64,000 bases of DNA from Tyto alba (GCF_018691265.1 NW_024881276.1:3162001-3226000); one strand, 5' to 3'; positions 12,540-26,400 are shown, numbered from the stretch's first letter. Notes: generated by a model from the letters alone, not told the origin. Program-made: numbers and translations.

Positions 12540-12995
12540 TGTGAGGGAAGGTCTCTCGGCCGGCAGCACTGGCGGCCGTCCTGCCGAAGCTGCCCCGTAC
12601 GGCGGCTCACAAATGCCCAGCTCCTCCCGAATTCACCCTGCTCCCTCCAAAGGCCTTCAGTGCTGCTCTCTGAGGAGGCTTTCCCATCTCCTCCTCGGTT
12701 CATATCGAGAGGCTTAACCTCTTCTCTGAGAAAGCAAAAGGCAGTGTGGAACGTTACTCCTAAAGATGACCGACCCTTTCGTTAGTGCAATTAGTGAAGA
12801 GGACGCTGTGGTGGGCTGAGCTGGACGGGTGCTTTCTGTTAAACCTCTAGGACGGCACAGGGGAGCAACTGCCCTGCAGAGCCCTGGGCCCACCCAGGGT
12901 CCTGCCCTGCTCCGCGACTGCCAAGTGCTTTTCCAGCGTGCATAGAAAGAAAAATAACTAATTGCACCCGTCACCCTAAGTCAAGAGCGAGTTGG
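12540..12995. promoter_or_regulatory. CpG-rich block, possible orphan CpG island
   Basis: About eight CpG dinucleotides fall within roughly 60 bp near 12558-12606, and more continue at lower density to about 12970, in a window otherwise clearly CpG-poor. GC content is visibly higher than in the flanks. Known: CpG retention in a vertebrate genome marks unmethylated promoters or enhancers, or recently inserted GC-rich sequence. No TATA box, initiator or downstream exon can be assigned. Open frames here (up to 120 codons) occur on both strands, as expected for GC-rich DNA, and have no recognised domain. Confidence 0.3.
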
Positions 12996-14875
12996 CCTTT
13001 GTCTTTATTTCTAATTCAGCTTGGACCTGCACCAACTTTGAATTCTTTATGGATAGAAGATACTTCTGATTAAAAGATACATCTTGATTTAAAGGACAGC
13101 TAGTGTGTTGTACACATAATACATGGCTACCAGGAGCGCTACTGATTGCTGATAATTTAATTCCTATAACAGACTAGAGAAAGCTTATTACCTGGCAGCC
13201 AGTATTCAATCACTATTTTCTGAAATAAATAGCCTATCAGGCAGCTAACGATAAAAAAGCAAGCATGATGTCCTTAATTTTGTGTATTTTTAAACATAAT
13301 ATACTGTAGTAACATAGACATCCTAAAAGCTGTCTCCCTGCTAATCCTTCTCAATGGCTTTTTCCTGTATTTGTGGCATAGCTTATTTAAGTAAATGGTA
13401 TTGTTACGTTAATTTTAAAATCTGATGTACGGGTTAAATAAGATAGTATAATAGAGCGTGAAATGCTCTAAAATACTGTGTTATACTCATGAGGTTCATA
13501 GTTGGCTTTTAGTGTGCTGTAGAAAAAGAAGCATTTTTAAATAAGTAAGTACAACTGATTGTGTATTTCCTTTTATTATCATTGTTCTTGGAACCATAGA
13601 AATGACTAGAGGAGCAGAGACCATAGAAACACTCAGGCATCTGGGCCACAGAGAACTACATACTGTAAAATAAAATAATCCTCCCCACGTCCCCAACAAC
13701 TCAAAACCTCATTTGACTCCACAGAAAACTTGGTGTTGTAGTATGACAAAATGTAATAAATGGATAAGCAGTGAGGTGGATAATGGAAGTAAGAGGGGAG
13801 AATCTCATTCATTTTAATTAATTAAACCAAATGATAGAAAACCTATGGGAAAGATGTCAGTCCTTTCAGTTATCTGTCTTTTACTGATATAGAATGAAGT
13901 CTGATGTGACACTGGTTACACCTCAAATACACAGCTGGCTGTGAATTTTCAGTGTGATTTTTTTAAGAAACAATTTTTTTTAACAATCAAAACATAATTT
14001 TGAAAAAAAGTTTGGAGTTGTTCAGTATGCTATAAGTAAAAATTAACATTTTAAGATATTTAGTTGGGGAATCAGAACAGCCCAAATCAAAACATTGTAT
14101 TTGACTAAGAGGTGCAAGTTTTAGTATCTTAGATTAGCTGAACATGAACCTGTGTCTAAGAAACCCCATGGAACAAGAGGAACTGCTCTTTGGTGCAGCT
14201 CACTCTCTTGTACTCTTCTAATTGGGCTTTTTGGCTGAATAAGATTTCCAGAACATATCATTGTTATTTCTCATTGAATAAAAAATATGTTCAGTTGAAA
14301 CATAGGGTAAGTTAGTCCATAGGTCAGCTCAAGACTTATTAATGGTTTAGAGGAAGCAAAGTTTCCACTGAAAAACAGAATGAACTTCAGTTTTGAATGT
14401 CCCAAATTCAATTCTAGGTGTTCTGACTTTGATAACATTTGGTATACGTTTCTCCCACTGCAATATATGTACAATGGAAATAGGGAAATTCTTCTTTGTT
14501 ATTCTAGAAATTACTGTTGTTGAAAACAAGGATAGAAATCAACTTCTAGCATATTTATATCCTGTTAAAAAAAGTCTATGAGAGAGAAGAGAGGAAGAAA
14601 ATTAGTGAAAATTGTCTAAGAAATGGGAGTATAGTGTTGGACAAAACTCACATGCATAGATATTATGGACAACGTAGTGAGGTGTTTCCTTATAGATATA
14701 CTGGGGTTGCGAAGATTAGGGAATCTGTCCCTCTTTACCTCCGCTTTCCTTTGCAAAATCTGTTTTGGCTGTATCCTAAATGTACTAATAAACACTAAAG
14801 GCAACTGAGAATAAATCAGGTCATAGTTTCTGCTTCCTTTTGAGTGTCCAACTGAAATGATTAGTTGCAGAAAAG
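12996..14875. other. AT-rich non-genic stretch
   Basis: No gene or transposon recognised. 13160-13480 is unusually AT-rich, with several TAAT cores and low CpG; it could be a conserved non-coding segment, but nothing specific supports that here. Confidence 0.45.
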
Positions 14876-14959
14876 TATATACATATAAATATATACATAT
14901 ATATATATACACACACACATATATATATTTTTTTTATACATATATATATATATATATAA
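14876..14959. repeat. Compound AT/AC dinucleotide microsatellite
   Basis: About 84 bp of alternating purine-pyrimidine: AT-rich units, a short (AC)n core near 14909-14918, more AT units, a T-run at about 14928-14935, then (AT)n. The tract is largely self-complementary, so it can form cruciforms. Short frames rich in Tyr/Ile/Thr across it are artefacts. Confidence 0.93.
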
Positions 14960-17900
14960 CACTTTGGAAAGAAATGGCACAGCTGCTGCCAGCTATGCCC
15001 TCTGGCACTCCGAGAAGCAGAAGCTCCTCCTGGGTTTTACAGTATGCTCTGAAGTGGAGTTGTGTTTTAATTGCTCCATCCATCCCCATTAAGGGACAGG
15101 CAGAAAAAGGGAAAAAAAAAAAACTAATGAGAAAACAGATATTGTATATACATTAAACTAAATACCTGTGGTTAAAATAATATTAAGGTTGCTAAATGAA
15201 GCACTGAAAAAATGGGAAATATTGTATTGATGGCTCCTGATGTAACCTTAATTTAGCTTCTGCAGCCAACAGCATTATGCTACAGTTCCAGAGACTCTCA
15301 CTTCACCTAATGAACGACTGACTGGTCCTTCACGACTGTCCTATTCTTCACAGGTGATATGGAGTCCCAAGCCTTATTTATCATACAAAATGCAAACACT
15401 GTTTTAAGGACAGGGATATTAATTTCCTCACAATTTTTCGTTTAACCCCCTTACTACTTTCTGTTAATGGTACTCATGGTACTCATCATTATAATAATCA
15501 GTGTCTTCGAGAACATTCAATAATGCATTTCTGAAAAATCATGGGAGTTGGTGGGTGATGGCTAATTATTTGTTATATGTGTTGTTATGTTCACAATATT
15601 GTTTATGGGCAAAGAGGAAACACACTTTATATATAAAGCCAAGAATTTGTTGTTGTCATAACTAAAATCTTTACGGTATAATCCAATAATCATTTATCCA
15701 AATTTAATTACTTCAGAAAAGAATATTTCCATACAGAGAGTCTCATTAATAGTAGTAATATAGTTAAAACTGTTATACACATACTTAGTTTCTACCCCTT
15801 TTTCTCTTATTATGCTCAACCTTTTTCTGCTCCTCTGTGTCCTAAGGTTGGTGGTTTCAATTCTGCTGTTGAGGGTGTTGGGGGGTGCGATGCAGACTTG
15901 TTAGCATCTAGAGTCCTTCATGGGGAGAAGTATGATGTTCATCTTGATGGTTTCTTCTTCCTCACTGTAGAATCTGCTTGAGGGTTTTTTAAACTATGCT
16001 TGCTAATATGTATTTATATATCTGTTCTTTCCTCGTGGGTCTGTGGCTTTAAGTTACATCCAAATTTACTAAATATCTACCTTTTTTGTAGGCTGGATAT
16101 TATGTCTTTATTCTCTGTTACACCTAAATCCAGTTTTGTCCAGCCCCAGGTCTGCATTTCTTTAACTGAATGGTGGTTAGTTGCTTATAGCTGTGGGTCT
16201 TGAGTGCCAAGCTTGTGACACATTTCTTATCATCCCATGCAGGTATTCCTCTGCACCGCATCTTCTCTTTCCACTGTTCCACTGTCATACCAGGCTTACA
16301 TTTCTATACACTACATCATTATGTGTTAGAGTTGTAAAATCATGGAGGTGCCATGCAAAGATAGACGAAAGCAAAACAAATTAGCCACAGATGCATGGTA
16401 AATTAGAAAAAACTGGCGTTAAAGATAAACCAAGAAGCAATGTAGTTGCCAGCAAGTCAAGAAAAGTCTAGGCAGAGCAAGCCTGGCCAGCTTCAGCCCT
16501 GAGGCCTCAGTGCAAAGCTTAGAAGCTGCTACCAGCAATGGCAGCACCATATTACAGGGCTTGCCATTACAATGTGCATCCTGGAAAACTAATTAATTAG
16601 AAAGAAAATGCAACATTACAGAACACTTCCTTGAAATCATCGTAAGTTTTTTTTTTTTTTAACCTTAGGTTTCAAGGAGTACTAATTGACTGAAAGTACT
16701 TTTAGTTCCTAATTGGATCGTTACGATATTGCTGTAAACAAAGACGATGATGAACAGACACATGCTGAGTTAGGATGTTATGTCTAGTGGGAATGGACAC
16801 AATTGAGAATTTTGAAGTTAGGTTGCAGTTCAGCAAAAAGCCCAGAAATTCAGAGTGAGTTCCACTGGTATTGGCTGCTCTGAGCTGCTCTGGGGATGCA
16901 AAGCAGCCATAAACTTGACTTAAATATCCAGTAAAGTGCATTTTACTGCTGCTTTGTGTCACTGGATTGCTCCAAAGCAGCTGGAATATCCTATGATTCT
17001 AGCCCCAGATGTTTATGTGGAGTTTATGCAAACTATTCTAACCTCTTTGTCTATGAAATCTGCTGGAAACATCATGGGAATAAGCTCTCTCTCCTTCTTC
17101 TGCACTCAACCAGAAACACCAGAACAGTCAGACTTTCAGTTTCATCACACTTTTGATGTGTTAAAGACTGTAAATGGAAAGTAAACCCACCAAAACTTAC
17201 TCGAGTGTTTCAGAATTCCTCCTCACACATAATTTAGTCTTAATTCTAAGAAGACCCACCGTGTTTCGGTGGTGTTGACATCACTTTACTTAAACTGATA
17301 TACTTTTTTACTGTTGTTGAGATATGTATTGCAGGGCTCATCTTCTAGCATGCGGTTTTATACTTAATCATTCTGATTTTCAGTTGAGTTGCAAATAACT
17401 TCTGTGTTATAATTTTTTTTTTTTATCTATTCTGTTTTATTCCATGCTAGTTTCTATGTTACCTACTGCTGTATTCCAGCAGGCAGTTTTATGTGGGATT
17501 GATTTCACAACAGCTCAGGCATCTGCTGCTGAGTTTGCAACCTTTCATTCTCTGTATAGGTGATGGTGTGAAAGATGCTATTACATCATTTCACTCATCT
17601 GGACACCTAATCTATGAATTACAGTGAATGTTAGAATTATTTTAAAACAAATATGGAATGGAAATGTCATGTAAAAGTGCTTTCACTTTTTGTGGAAGTT
17701 TACAGTACCTTCATTCATACTAAATACAGACTCATAATAAGTTGGCCCATTCAAGTTAAGGGACATGCCTGTGGAGTAAGGTACATCTTGGCATGAGTAA
17801 GACTCTCACAGTCTGTCCCATTCTGGTGCCAGCTCCAATGTGGTTCTGTACTGCTCTTATAACGAAATTCATGTAGCAAGGAAGAGCTAGCTGATCCTTA

Positions 17901-20900
17901 TTCTGCGTAAGGTCACAGATTTCTGTGATGTTCAGAATGGTCTCTATCATAACACCTATGTCATCTTTGGGACATTTCTCCCTACCAGAGGCAAATTCAA
18001 CTTTTCATAAGATATGAATAATGCAAAATTATATAAAAATATTTCTGGCTTGAGTCACTTGAAGCACAGCCAAGCAAAACACTGGGGACTGCATTGGAAG
18101 GAACGTCTTTTATTTTTGGCAGCACAGATGAGCTAGCTGACCTAACAGAAAATAACTATCTCTAATATCTTTGATTAAAATTCCTTAACTTCTGGCATAC
18201 ATTTTTAAAAATATTGAACTTTAAGTTTACACTTTGCAACATCCTTGAAGAAAAGACCCACAAACATGACTTTTCTCTAAATCAGAGATGCACTAACAGA
18301 TAAAGGATTGCTTTTTGCGGCCAAGATGAAGGCTAAAGTAAATTAGATTAGAGAGAAGGTTTTATACACCAACACTCAAAAAGACTTAACAGGAATTTTC
18401 TTCAATGGGAATATTTAATCTAAACCTCTTTTTATGCTCTGATTAGTTGCTACATTTTATTTAACGTGTTTTACAATAATAAGGTTTTGTATAGGTTGCA
18501 TATAAATGCTTTTAAATATCTTCATGAAAAGCATGACCTTAAAAAGAATGCAGGAGGGACAGAATAGTTGAATTGTTAACAGATGAATAATTGGTTTTGA
18601 GAAATGTCAACAGAGCCTGCTTGTCTACACTACAGCCGTTCCAGGAGAGGTAAACAGAGGCAGTCTTTTTGCTGCAATTACATGTGCAACATTCAGAAGG
18701 ATTCTTTTAATGACTTACATGCCTGAGATTACTTGGTCTACAGTGGGTTGGGGCTAAATCCGAATCCAGTAGCACACTGCATGGTGACCAGGTTATTAGT
18801 CAAGAAATGTGTTTATTTAAAATAAAGGTAGCCCCAAATTAGGTGATAGTTCTTTTCTCAGTCTGTATGTTGGACCAGCAGATAAGTCCATCAAATACAG
18901 AGAAAAACAGCAGCATGTTCATGTAGTTTCATGAATATGTAGCACCCAGCTGATAACAGAAAGTTTAAGGGCTTTCATAAGTTTAAAAATCAAATTTGGA
19001 GGACTTTGTTATGTGGAGGTTGAAAAGACCCAACATTCTGTAGTAAAGACCTCATTGAGTAAGTAGACAGGGTGGAGAGAGAGTGGGAGAGGGGGTGTAG
19101 TGGTCTGCATATAACACAGAAGAAGGAATGTTAGGACCCATAGTGTCCTTCACTCAGTCATGGCCTGACCCTGCAGTCCACTCTGCTCTGTTTCTCAGAT
19201 TAACCTGCTCAGTTTTTCTGCTCTGAAAAATCCTTCTATGTAATAAACATTTTACATATACCCGAAACAATAATTCAGTGGGTCAGGCATCACTCTACTA
19301 CTTTTCCATTGATTACTGTTTTATTGAGAAGACAGACATAACTATTAGGACTTCTAACTTATCTTATTATTTGAAGATTAACTTGTGATCTTAAATGAAT
19401 AACTCACATATGCTATAAATTGCAGAGTTCATTTGATCTATCTGAAGAACCTGTCATATGCTTTTTAGATGAGAGATTTTGTTTTAAAACAGGCACCAGG
19501 AGAAATTATTTGACACATGGTTTAAAAGGCTTCCAGTGTTCCCTGATAATTTCCCCAAAGTGTCACTAATATCTGAGTTCAGAGAAAAGAGTCTAGGGTT
19601 GCAGGTTACTGTGTCTTCATCTACCAAATATCCTCACATCCACTAGCCTACTGTGCTCCATGCTTACGTTTGCTTGCTTTCCTGTCATCACGCAGTTCAA
19701 CTGCCCACCAGCAACCTCAGACTCCGGCACTGTCCCACTTATCCCTCTCCTACATCTACATTAGGCAAAGCAGAGATACTTTAAAAATCTCTTTTGACTA
19801 TCAAATTAGGCTTTGAATCTCATGAGAACTGTGATTCCAAGATTACACATGTTCAATATAAGGTTCCACTTGTAGGATTAAACTTTCTAGAAAGCAGAAG
19901 TCAAACAGCACTGTGTGAGAGACTTTCGTCGCCCAGGACACATGGGCCACATGTCAGGACCATGATCCACATGTTCTCTTTCATTTATACGCCTTCCTCC
20001 CACACAAGTAGTCAGATACAGCTAGTCACAACCATGTCTATATACAGCAACTGCCTCCTGTACAGCAACAGGAACATCCCCTTAATTTTACATAGTACTC
20101 GATATAGGATCTTTCCATCTCTTCCGTACCTCTGTTCGGAATTACCACTTGGTATATGCAAGCAAGAAACTGACAGTTTTCATTGCAATCACTGAGATTT
20201 TTACAAGCTGTGCAACAAAGGCAGGCTACATATGTGCTGAAGTTCTTGGAAAGTATTTGGCTACCCACAAAAGTGTAGATTTTATCCTATTTCCTTTTGC
20301 CTTTTCACCAAAAGGTTTCTCTCTGAGGGCATTATAGGATGAATATTTTAACTGATATAAAGTGTGAGATTTGCTTTTTAATTTGTAATTGATCACAGTC
20401 TACTTGTGGTAGGTACTTTATATCAGGTTACATTAGCTGGTGTAGTATGAGCCCAGTTAGAGAAAACACAGTTAGAAAAAGAATCCTATGTGTCCAATCC
20501 TAGAGAAGATGCCACCTATTTTTGACAACTCTGCACTTTTGAATCTGCTTGTTGTTATCTTCAATTAATTTATCGATGCTTCTTGCTGATTCATGCCCCA
20601 AGATCCTCTATTACTTTTGCATAACTATACTAGGCACATAATGTTTTTCCTGGTATGTTGCCTTTTTGCTTCTGAAAGACATCTCTTCGCTTGATATTGG
20701 CAATGTGAGCTGTTTGATGGGGTAGGGTTTATAAACATTATCCTTTAGAACTTGCACATCTGGTTGAAACCAATAGTTCAATCTTCTGTTTCTTATAGAA
20801 ATGTTTCCAAGGCTAAAACACTTTCATGGCATTTCCAGTTTTCCTAGAAAAAAATGACTGAAAATCTTGGATATGGCTGAAACAGCTCTTACTCTATTTC

Positions 20901-22009
20901 TTCTCTTTCACCAGTATTTATTATTTATCACTGTCTTCACAAAATTAAGCCAATATGTTGTCATATTTGGACACAACTTTAAAGTAGCACTGAATGTTAA
21001 AAGGAGAGGCGTTATAAAACAAACCACATCTGAAACTATGTCCTTATGGTTTCTGGATTCAAAAAGAAAAATAAAGGTGGTCTTTATAGCTTTGGAAATA
21101 GATTGAAGATTCTGGATTATTAGGTACTCCTAGGTAAAACAGACTTTTTATATTCAGTGTATGCTTCTTCTCCAAATAATCGAGCTACATCTTGTGTTTA
21201 AATTGGCCACGATCTGTATTTTTTAAAAAGAAACAAATGCATATAAATAGAGAGACATATACAGAAGACATTTCAGGTATCTGCAGAACTTTACTCATGT
21301 TGTTAAGTAGACTATGACATGGGCAAAGTTACACAAGTGTCTGGGGTACATCTTACTGGATTGGGAGTCTCTCTGTGAGCCATCTTGACTTCGCACTGAA
21401 GGCAAACCTGGGTGCACACCAGCTCTTTCCCACACATTTCTGTCAGCCCATTTTTGATGGAAAAAGAAATGGGGTGTTCAACCAAGAGAATGTCCATTTA
21501 AAAAACCAGAAACATAGATTACGTGTGTTTGCTGCATAACAGGACTGAGCACTTACTGGTACTTAATAATTTGATATTAGTCAGTTTATTCCCCATGGAG
21601 TGACACAAGAGCGGTATCACAGAGTCAATAGAGCATGGATGTGTTTTAGCCCTGAGCTAAAGGCTTGAACAACAAACAGAACTCCGGGCTCTCAAGTTTT
21701 CCTTGGTTGTTATCACTGCAATTCATTCAGAGGGTAATGGGAATCTGAGGTGTGCTCTCTTTTGTCATCCCCATACAGCACAGCTGTATGTTGCAGAGTT
21801 GTTTAGAGGATTCTGTTTGAATTACTGTGAACCTCAAAAGTTGTCACAGATAATGGACTGATCATCCCCCAGGCACTCTGGAAATATCATTAGGGAACTG
21901 TCCAGCAAAAATTCCTCCCTTGAAGAGTGTTGTAGTGTTGTGTCCCTCTCAGGGGTGTTACCTGCTGCAGATAGGAAAGATCAGGCTTCCAACTGGCAAT
22001 AGGTGTGCT
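14960..22009. other. Long non-genic AT-rich stretch
   Basis: Seven kilobases with no supported gene. Short homopolymers occur at 15112-15123 (A12), 16647-16660 (T14) and 17413-17424 (T12). The 12-bp palindrome CTAATTAATTAG lies at 16589-16600. Open frames of up to 133 codons (19794-20195, plus) have no recognised domains. No LINE, SINE or LTR wording was recognised. Confidence 0.5.
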
Positions 22010-22033
22010 GGGGGGGGGGGGGGGGGGGGGGGG
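22010..22033 (+). repeat. Poly-G homopolymer, 24 bases
   Basis: An uninterrupted run of 24 G on the plus strand, directly after 'gtgct' and before 'aggcat'. G-runs of this length are rare, can fold into G-quadruplexes in many registers, and are prone to slippage and sequencing error. A glycine-tract frame on one strand and a proline tract on the other are artefacts of the run. Confidence 0.95.
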
Positions 22034-24184
22034 AGGCATAACTGCCTGCTGTGGGCTATGCCTTCCTCTCTCTGCCCCATCCTTCAAGAAACATCTGTTC
22101 TTTAGGTCAAGCAATAGGAATAGAGTCGGTTCCCAAAGTTGACTAAGATGGTAGTGGATACACGAGGAGAAACAAACCTCTCTTCCATTTAACTGACTAA
22201 TGCAACCTACTGTTTGCCTACAAAATGCAAAACCTGGGTATCAGTGCGAGCTGGACTGGATGTAGGAAAGATGGGAAAGGCATAAGCTTGGCACTGAGCT
22301 CGAATATTCAAACTCCCTCTGTTCGTGATTTCTTCTGGTCTTGGTCAGAGATATCGCTCTTCATTTTCAAAATCCTTTCATAAGTTGCTTGTGAATGTTT
22401 TTGTGAAAGGGGCCTACCCGTGGATCGACCTAAATGTGAGAAGTTTGAAGGGAGATTTCAATGTTATTCAGTCTCACATGCAGAGTTCTTTGCATGTAGT
22501 TGAACATCTTGCTACAAAACATATATTCTTCTTTCTTAGAGAGTAGGGATATGTATGTACTGTAAATTGACTTTTTATCTGAGCCTTCCTTTGATATCAC
22601 TTTTACTCTTCCATTCTTTTTCCAATTTTATTTATACCCTTTTTGACCCTGTCTATACTCCCCGGCTTAATACTGTGCTAAATGTTTCTGCCTACTTCAT
22701 CACCTTTAATGAAACCTTTCATTAGCATCTTATTAGACACCTTGCATGGATACCTAGAGATCAGCAACAGAGGTACCTGAAAGAGTGCACAAGCAGTTCC
22801 AAGACAGAAGTGATATATGACCAAGTGTCTCCACTCTGCTTACGTAATTGTCTGGATCTTGATTTAAGATTCCCCTGCTGCCAGAAATGAATTATGCCAC
22901 GGAATCTGTGTTCTTCCCGTTTGAACTCTGGAATGCCATTAGTGATGATTTGTGCCAGATATCATTGAAGTTATGCATAAAAATATTAATGATCTGAAAA
23001 GCAATTGCAAGCTTATGTTTCCAAACTATTTTTTGGTCACCCCAAGATCTTTCTGTTTTGAATGAGAGTTCTACATACAGAAAAAAAAAGCTGCCTTGGG
23101 TCCTTGAAGCTGCTTTCATGATTTTTTTTTTCATTTTTTTCTTTTTTTTTTTTTTTTTCTTTGAATAATGAGCAAGTGATTTAGGAGCTCAGGTCTTATT
23201 TAAAATCCAAGTGAATTTGGTGGCCAAACACCTTAGCAAACCTGGGCCTGAGAGCACCTAAAGTTGAGTGTACTTGAAATATGTGACTCTTACTGGAAGT
23301 AGGAATAGCCAGTACTTCAGAGCACTGTGAACCTAAACTGCTTATTGGTATGTCTTATTTCTGTGATGTATTTAATTCAATAAAAATGTGATTGCTAGCT
23401 CTGATTTGAACCAGGTACAGAGTGGGCAGATATTACACAAATTTCCCTACACAAGATCTGCTAATGCATCTCAGTTTGAATTTGTAGATCTGCCAAGTTT
23501 CACTCATTTGGAGAGAGGCTTCCTCATTTGGGATTAATTTTAAGACTCTTTTTAAAAGTGTCTCTACTTGTGATGAAACATTTTGCTGTGTGTGAATGAG
23601 ATGTATAAAATCTCATTCTAAAGGCCAAATTCATCTCTGGTGTAACTTCTGGGGAATTCCCACGATACTTTGAAATCTTCTTCATTCAGACGATCACAGC
23701 TCAAGGAGCCTGAACACTCCTTCAGTTTGATCCCTGTGCATTTTGCACAGAGTGCCAGTCATATATTGGTTTTCTGATACATTCATATGGAGTGAGAGAT
23801 GAGGCAGTCACAGATCATTTTCATTTTAGCTTAAGCCAGGATGAAAACTCTGCTGATGAAGTGAATGTGACATACACCTTAGCTATTCATACGTAAGAAT
23901 AATATACACTTTACAACATATATAAATGCATATAAAATAGCAAAACTATCCTTTTTTTCTTTCTTCCCTTCTCCACAATAAACATACTAAGTAGCTAGTT
24001 AAAGAACCTACCCCTGGTGTAAAACTGTTATATATATTATAACTAAGACATCCACCTGCCTTTTTGGACAGATAAACGACCAGCAACAAAACCAAACAGA
24101 AAACAAAAATCCAAACACAAGCCCCAAACAGCTCATGTTAGATGATAATATCATTCAGGACTAAAGATTCCTTTTGTCTTCCGT
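22034..24184. other. AT-rich non-genic stretch with T-rich tract
   Basis: No gene recognised. A T-rich tract at 23122-23162 includes a 17-base T-run (23142-23158), and a short A-run precedes it at about 23081-23089. No retroposon body is identifiable beside it. Confidence 0.5.
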
Positions 24185-24570
24185 GTGATACTAAAAAACT
24201 CTCAGGCTGATAAAATCAGCAAGGACAGGGCAATTGTCATTGCTCATTTTATGACCTCGGGCATTGCTGCAGTGCCGCAGACTGCCTTGGCACCATTAGT
24301 CCCTAGACTGCTTCTGCTGATCTTAAAGAGGCTTTTGTTGGTAATCAGTACAGACTCTGGAATCCCAGGACACCACTGCTAGTTATGCTGTGCTAAAATC
24401 ATAAGGAGTGCAAGCAATAACAAGCACCAAGGCCCATGCTGACCCTTAGCAGCTGTTTATATGCAATCATAACTGAGCAAATGACTTTCCAAATGAAAAG
24501 GCATGTTTTGGAACTGATAATAAATCAATCTTTAAAGAATGAGAAATACTTATTAGTTTTATTCTCTGCT
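24185..24570. promoter_or_regulatory. Candidate conserved non-coding block
   Basis: Non-repetitive sequence of even composition, with two retained CpGs, several CATTGT/ATTGTC-type SOX-like cores and an ATGCAAT octamer-like site near 24461. It has the texture of a conserved non-coding element, but I cannot measure conservation. A 65-codon open frame at 24185-24382 has no recognisable domain. Treat it as a hypothesis. Confidence 0.2.
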
Positions 24571-24934
24571 AGGTTGTAAAAAAACCAAATAAGAACCCCT
24601 GCCTTAGAGCCAGACGGCTTTCACATATATAGGGAGATTTAAAGGGGTTGCACATCAAAAGGGGGCATTTTTAATAGTGCTCACATGACAGAAGAACTCT
24701 ACTGCATTTCTGAAAGTGATACACTCCAGCTTAATGAAAGGCAACTTTCAGAAAACCAACTAAATTCCCACCAAATCTCTGGCAATTAGTAAAAATAAAA
24801 CGTCTGAGTTCTTAACGGGGAGAAGGAATAATAAATAACATAATTCTGATAGTGTGAATGTCAGTGTTGTGGATAACGTGGTAAGGCTGTTCTTGCTTCA
24901 AAATGTTTGAAGGTAATTAATAACAGAAGAGGCT

Positions 24935-25180
24935 TTTACGGATGCAGGCGAGAGAAAGGCAACGGTGCCCTGCGTGAAGGGGGACAGGACGCGCTGTCCC
25001 AGCCCCACAAACCCCACGTGGTCCCGCTCGGTGGGGTCGGTGCCCAGTGCCCGGCTGGGCAGCACAGCTGCTGGTGGGCTCCACTGCCTCCTTCCCTAAT
25101 TGATGCACCAAGGGTGTTTCTGGTGGGTGAGGAGGTGGGGGAACAGCCACCTGTGCCACCCTGATGATGGCCACCTATTC
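24935..25180. promoter_or_regulatory. CpG-dense islet in AT-rich DNA
   Basis: About eleven CpGs lie within roughly 130 bp (24938-25065), and GC-rich sequence continues to about 25180. The boundaries with the AT-rich flanks are sharp. Overlapping frames occur on both strands, as expected from the composition. It could be an orphan CpG island, an enhancer, or the relic of a GC-rich insertion. No transposon wording or splice pattern was recognised. Confidence 0.3.
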
Positions 25181-26400
25181 CTGCCGACACCCTCTATTTC
25201 ATTGTATCAATGCGCAGAAGTAGCTTCTTTTCTTCTTTCTCTCTCCCCCTGCACCAGCTTTGTCCATCAATGGAGTTTATGAGGAACAGACTGGAGGCAG
25301 GATTCATCTGGCTGAATTAGAGGTTTACATCCGAGCTGGCCAGCTTTTCTGAGAACAATTTGTCTCACCCTCAGGAAGACGACCAGTAAAACAGTTCAGA
25401 CGAGCTACATTACAACGTAACGTCCTTTCACTGACCTTGAAGGGAGCTGATGGTGACTGTTCTAGGTATAGAGGTCTGTATGGAAGACATCTTAAGCTCA
25501 GGCAAAACAAAACCTCTCTAAGAGCCATCCTCATGTTTTTCTTTTCTTGGTTATGAATCCTGGGTCAAGAAAGGGTTGGGAATATTAGACCAAGATGAGC
25601 AATATCATGTTTGTAGCCATGGTGTTGTTTTGAACTTTTGCAGAGGACTACCACACCCCTCTGATGTTTTCTTCATAACATATCGACTGCTGCGAGATTG
25701 GCACTACAATGTAATATTAATAGAAGAAATCTGGTTTGAATTCCCTTAAAGTCAGCGTTCTTGTAAATCTAATAAGTACTTGGATATTGATGTGCTAGTC
25801 ACCATCTGCAGAATTTAAAAATCTGAAATTCATTTAGGTCTTATAATTAATAAACAAAAATCCTCAGCCTTAAAATGTCAAAGACATCTTTATTTACACT
25901 ATATTTTTATAGTGATATCCCTAAAAGGGTATTAAAGTGCTTCAAAAGTGGCCTGATTCCTTACTATAATGCTGTAAGAGGAAGGGTTTTTGTTCACCAT
26001 TCTGAAGAGAAAACGAAATTACTGATATAGGCCAAACCTGGAAATGCTTGGATGTTTGCTAAGGACCATTCCCATGCTGCTTGTAGGACACAAGAAGATG
26101 AGATACACACCATGGCAGCAGTGCAGAAACGGTAACCTCGTCTGTGGGTCCAATGTTAGGGACAAGCACGCACGGCCCAGGCTCCAGCTGAAGCCCATCT
26201 GGTCATGGAAAAACTGTTTCAGGGGTGGTTTAGTAGTTTTTTTCTGAAGGTCATTTAGCAAAGCAGCCATGAAATGTGCGTTTGCCTGAAGTGGCTGGTG
26301 AGGAGAAGTAAGGTGGGAGGCGGGGAGCACTATAGAAGACTGCAGTGGAGTCAGCCAGGAGGGTGGACATATATGCTTTCTTCCTGGCACAATTTGCTAT
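25181..26400. other. Non-genic stretch
   Basis: No gene recognised. A minus-strand frame of 123 codons at 26019-26390 has no domain, no coding-like composition and no exon signals that I can see. A plus-strand frame overlaps it. Confidence 0.5.

Noticed and set aside
26019..26390. 123-codon minus-strand frame
   Set aside because: Anonymous composition and no splice signals. A retroelement origin was considered, but no reverse transcriptase, gag or LTR wording is present.
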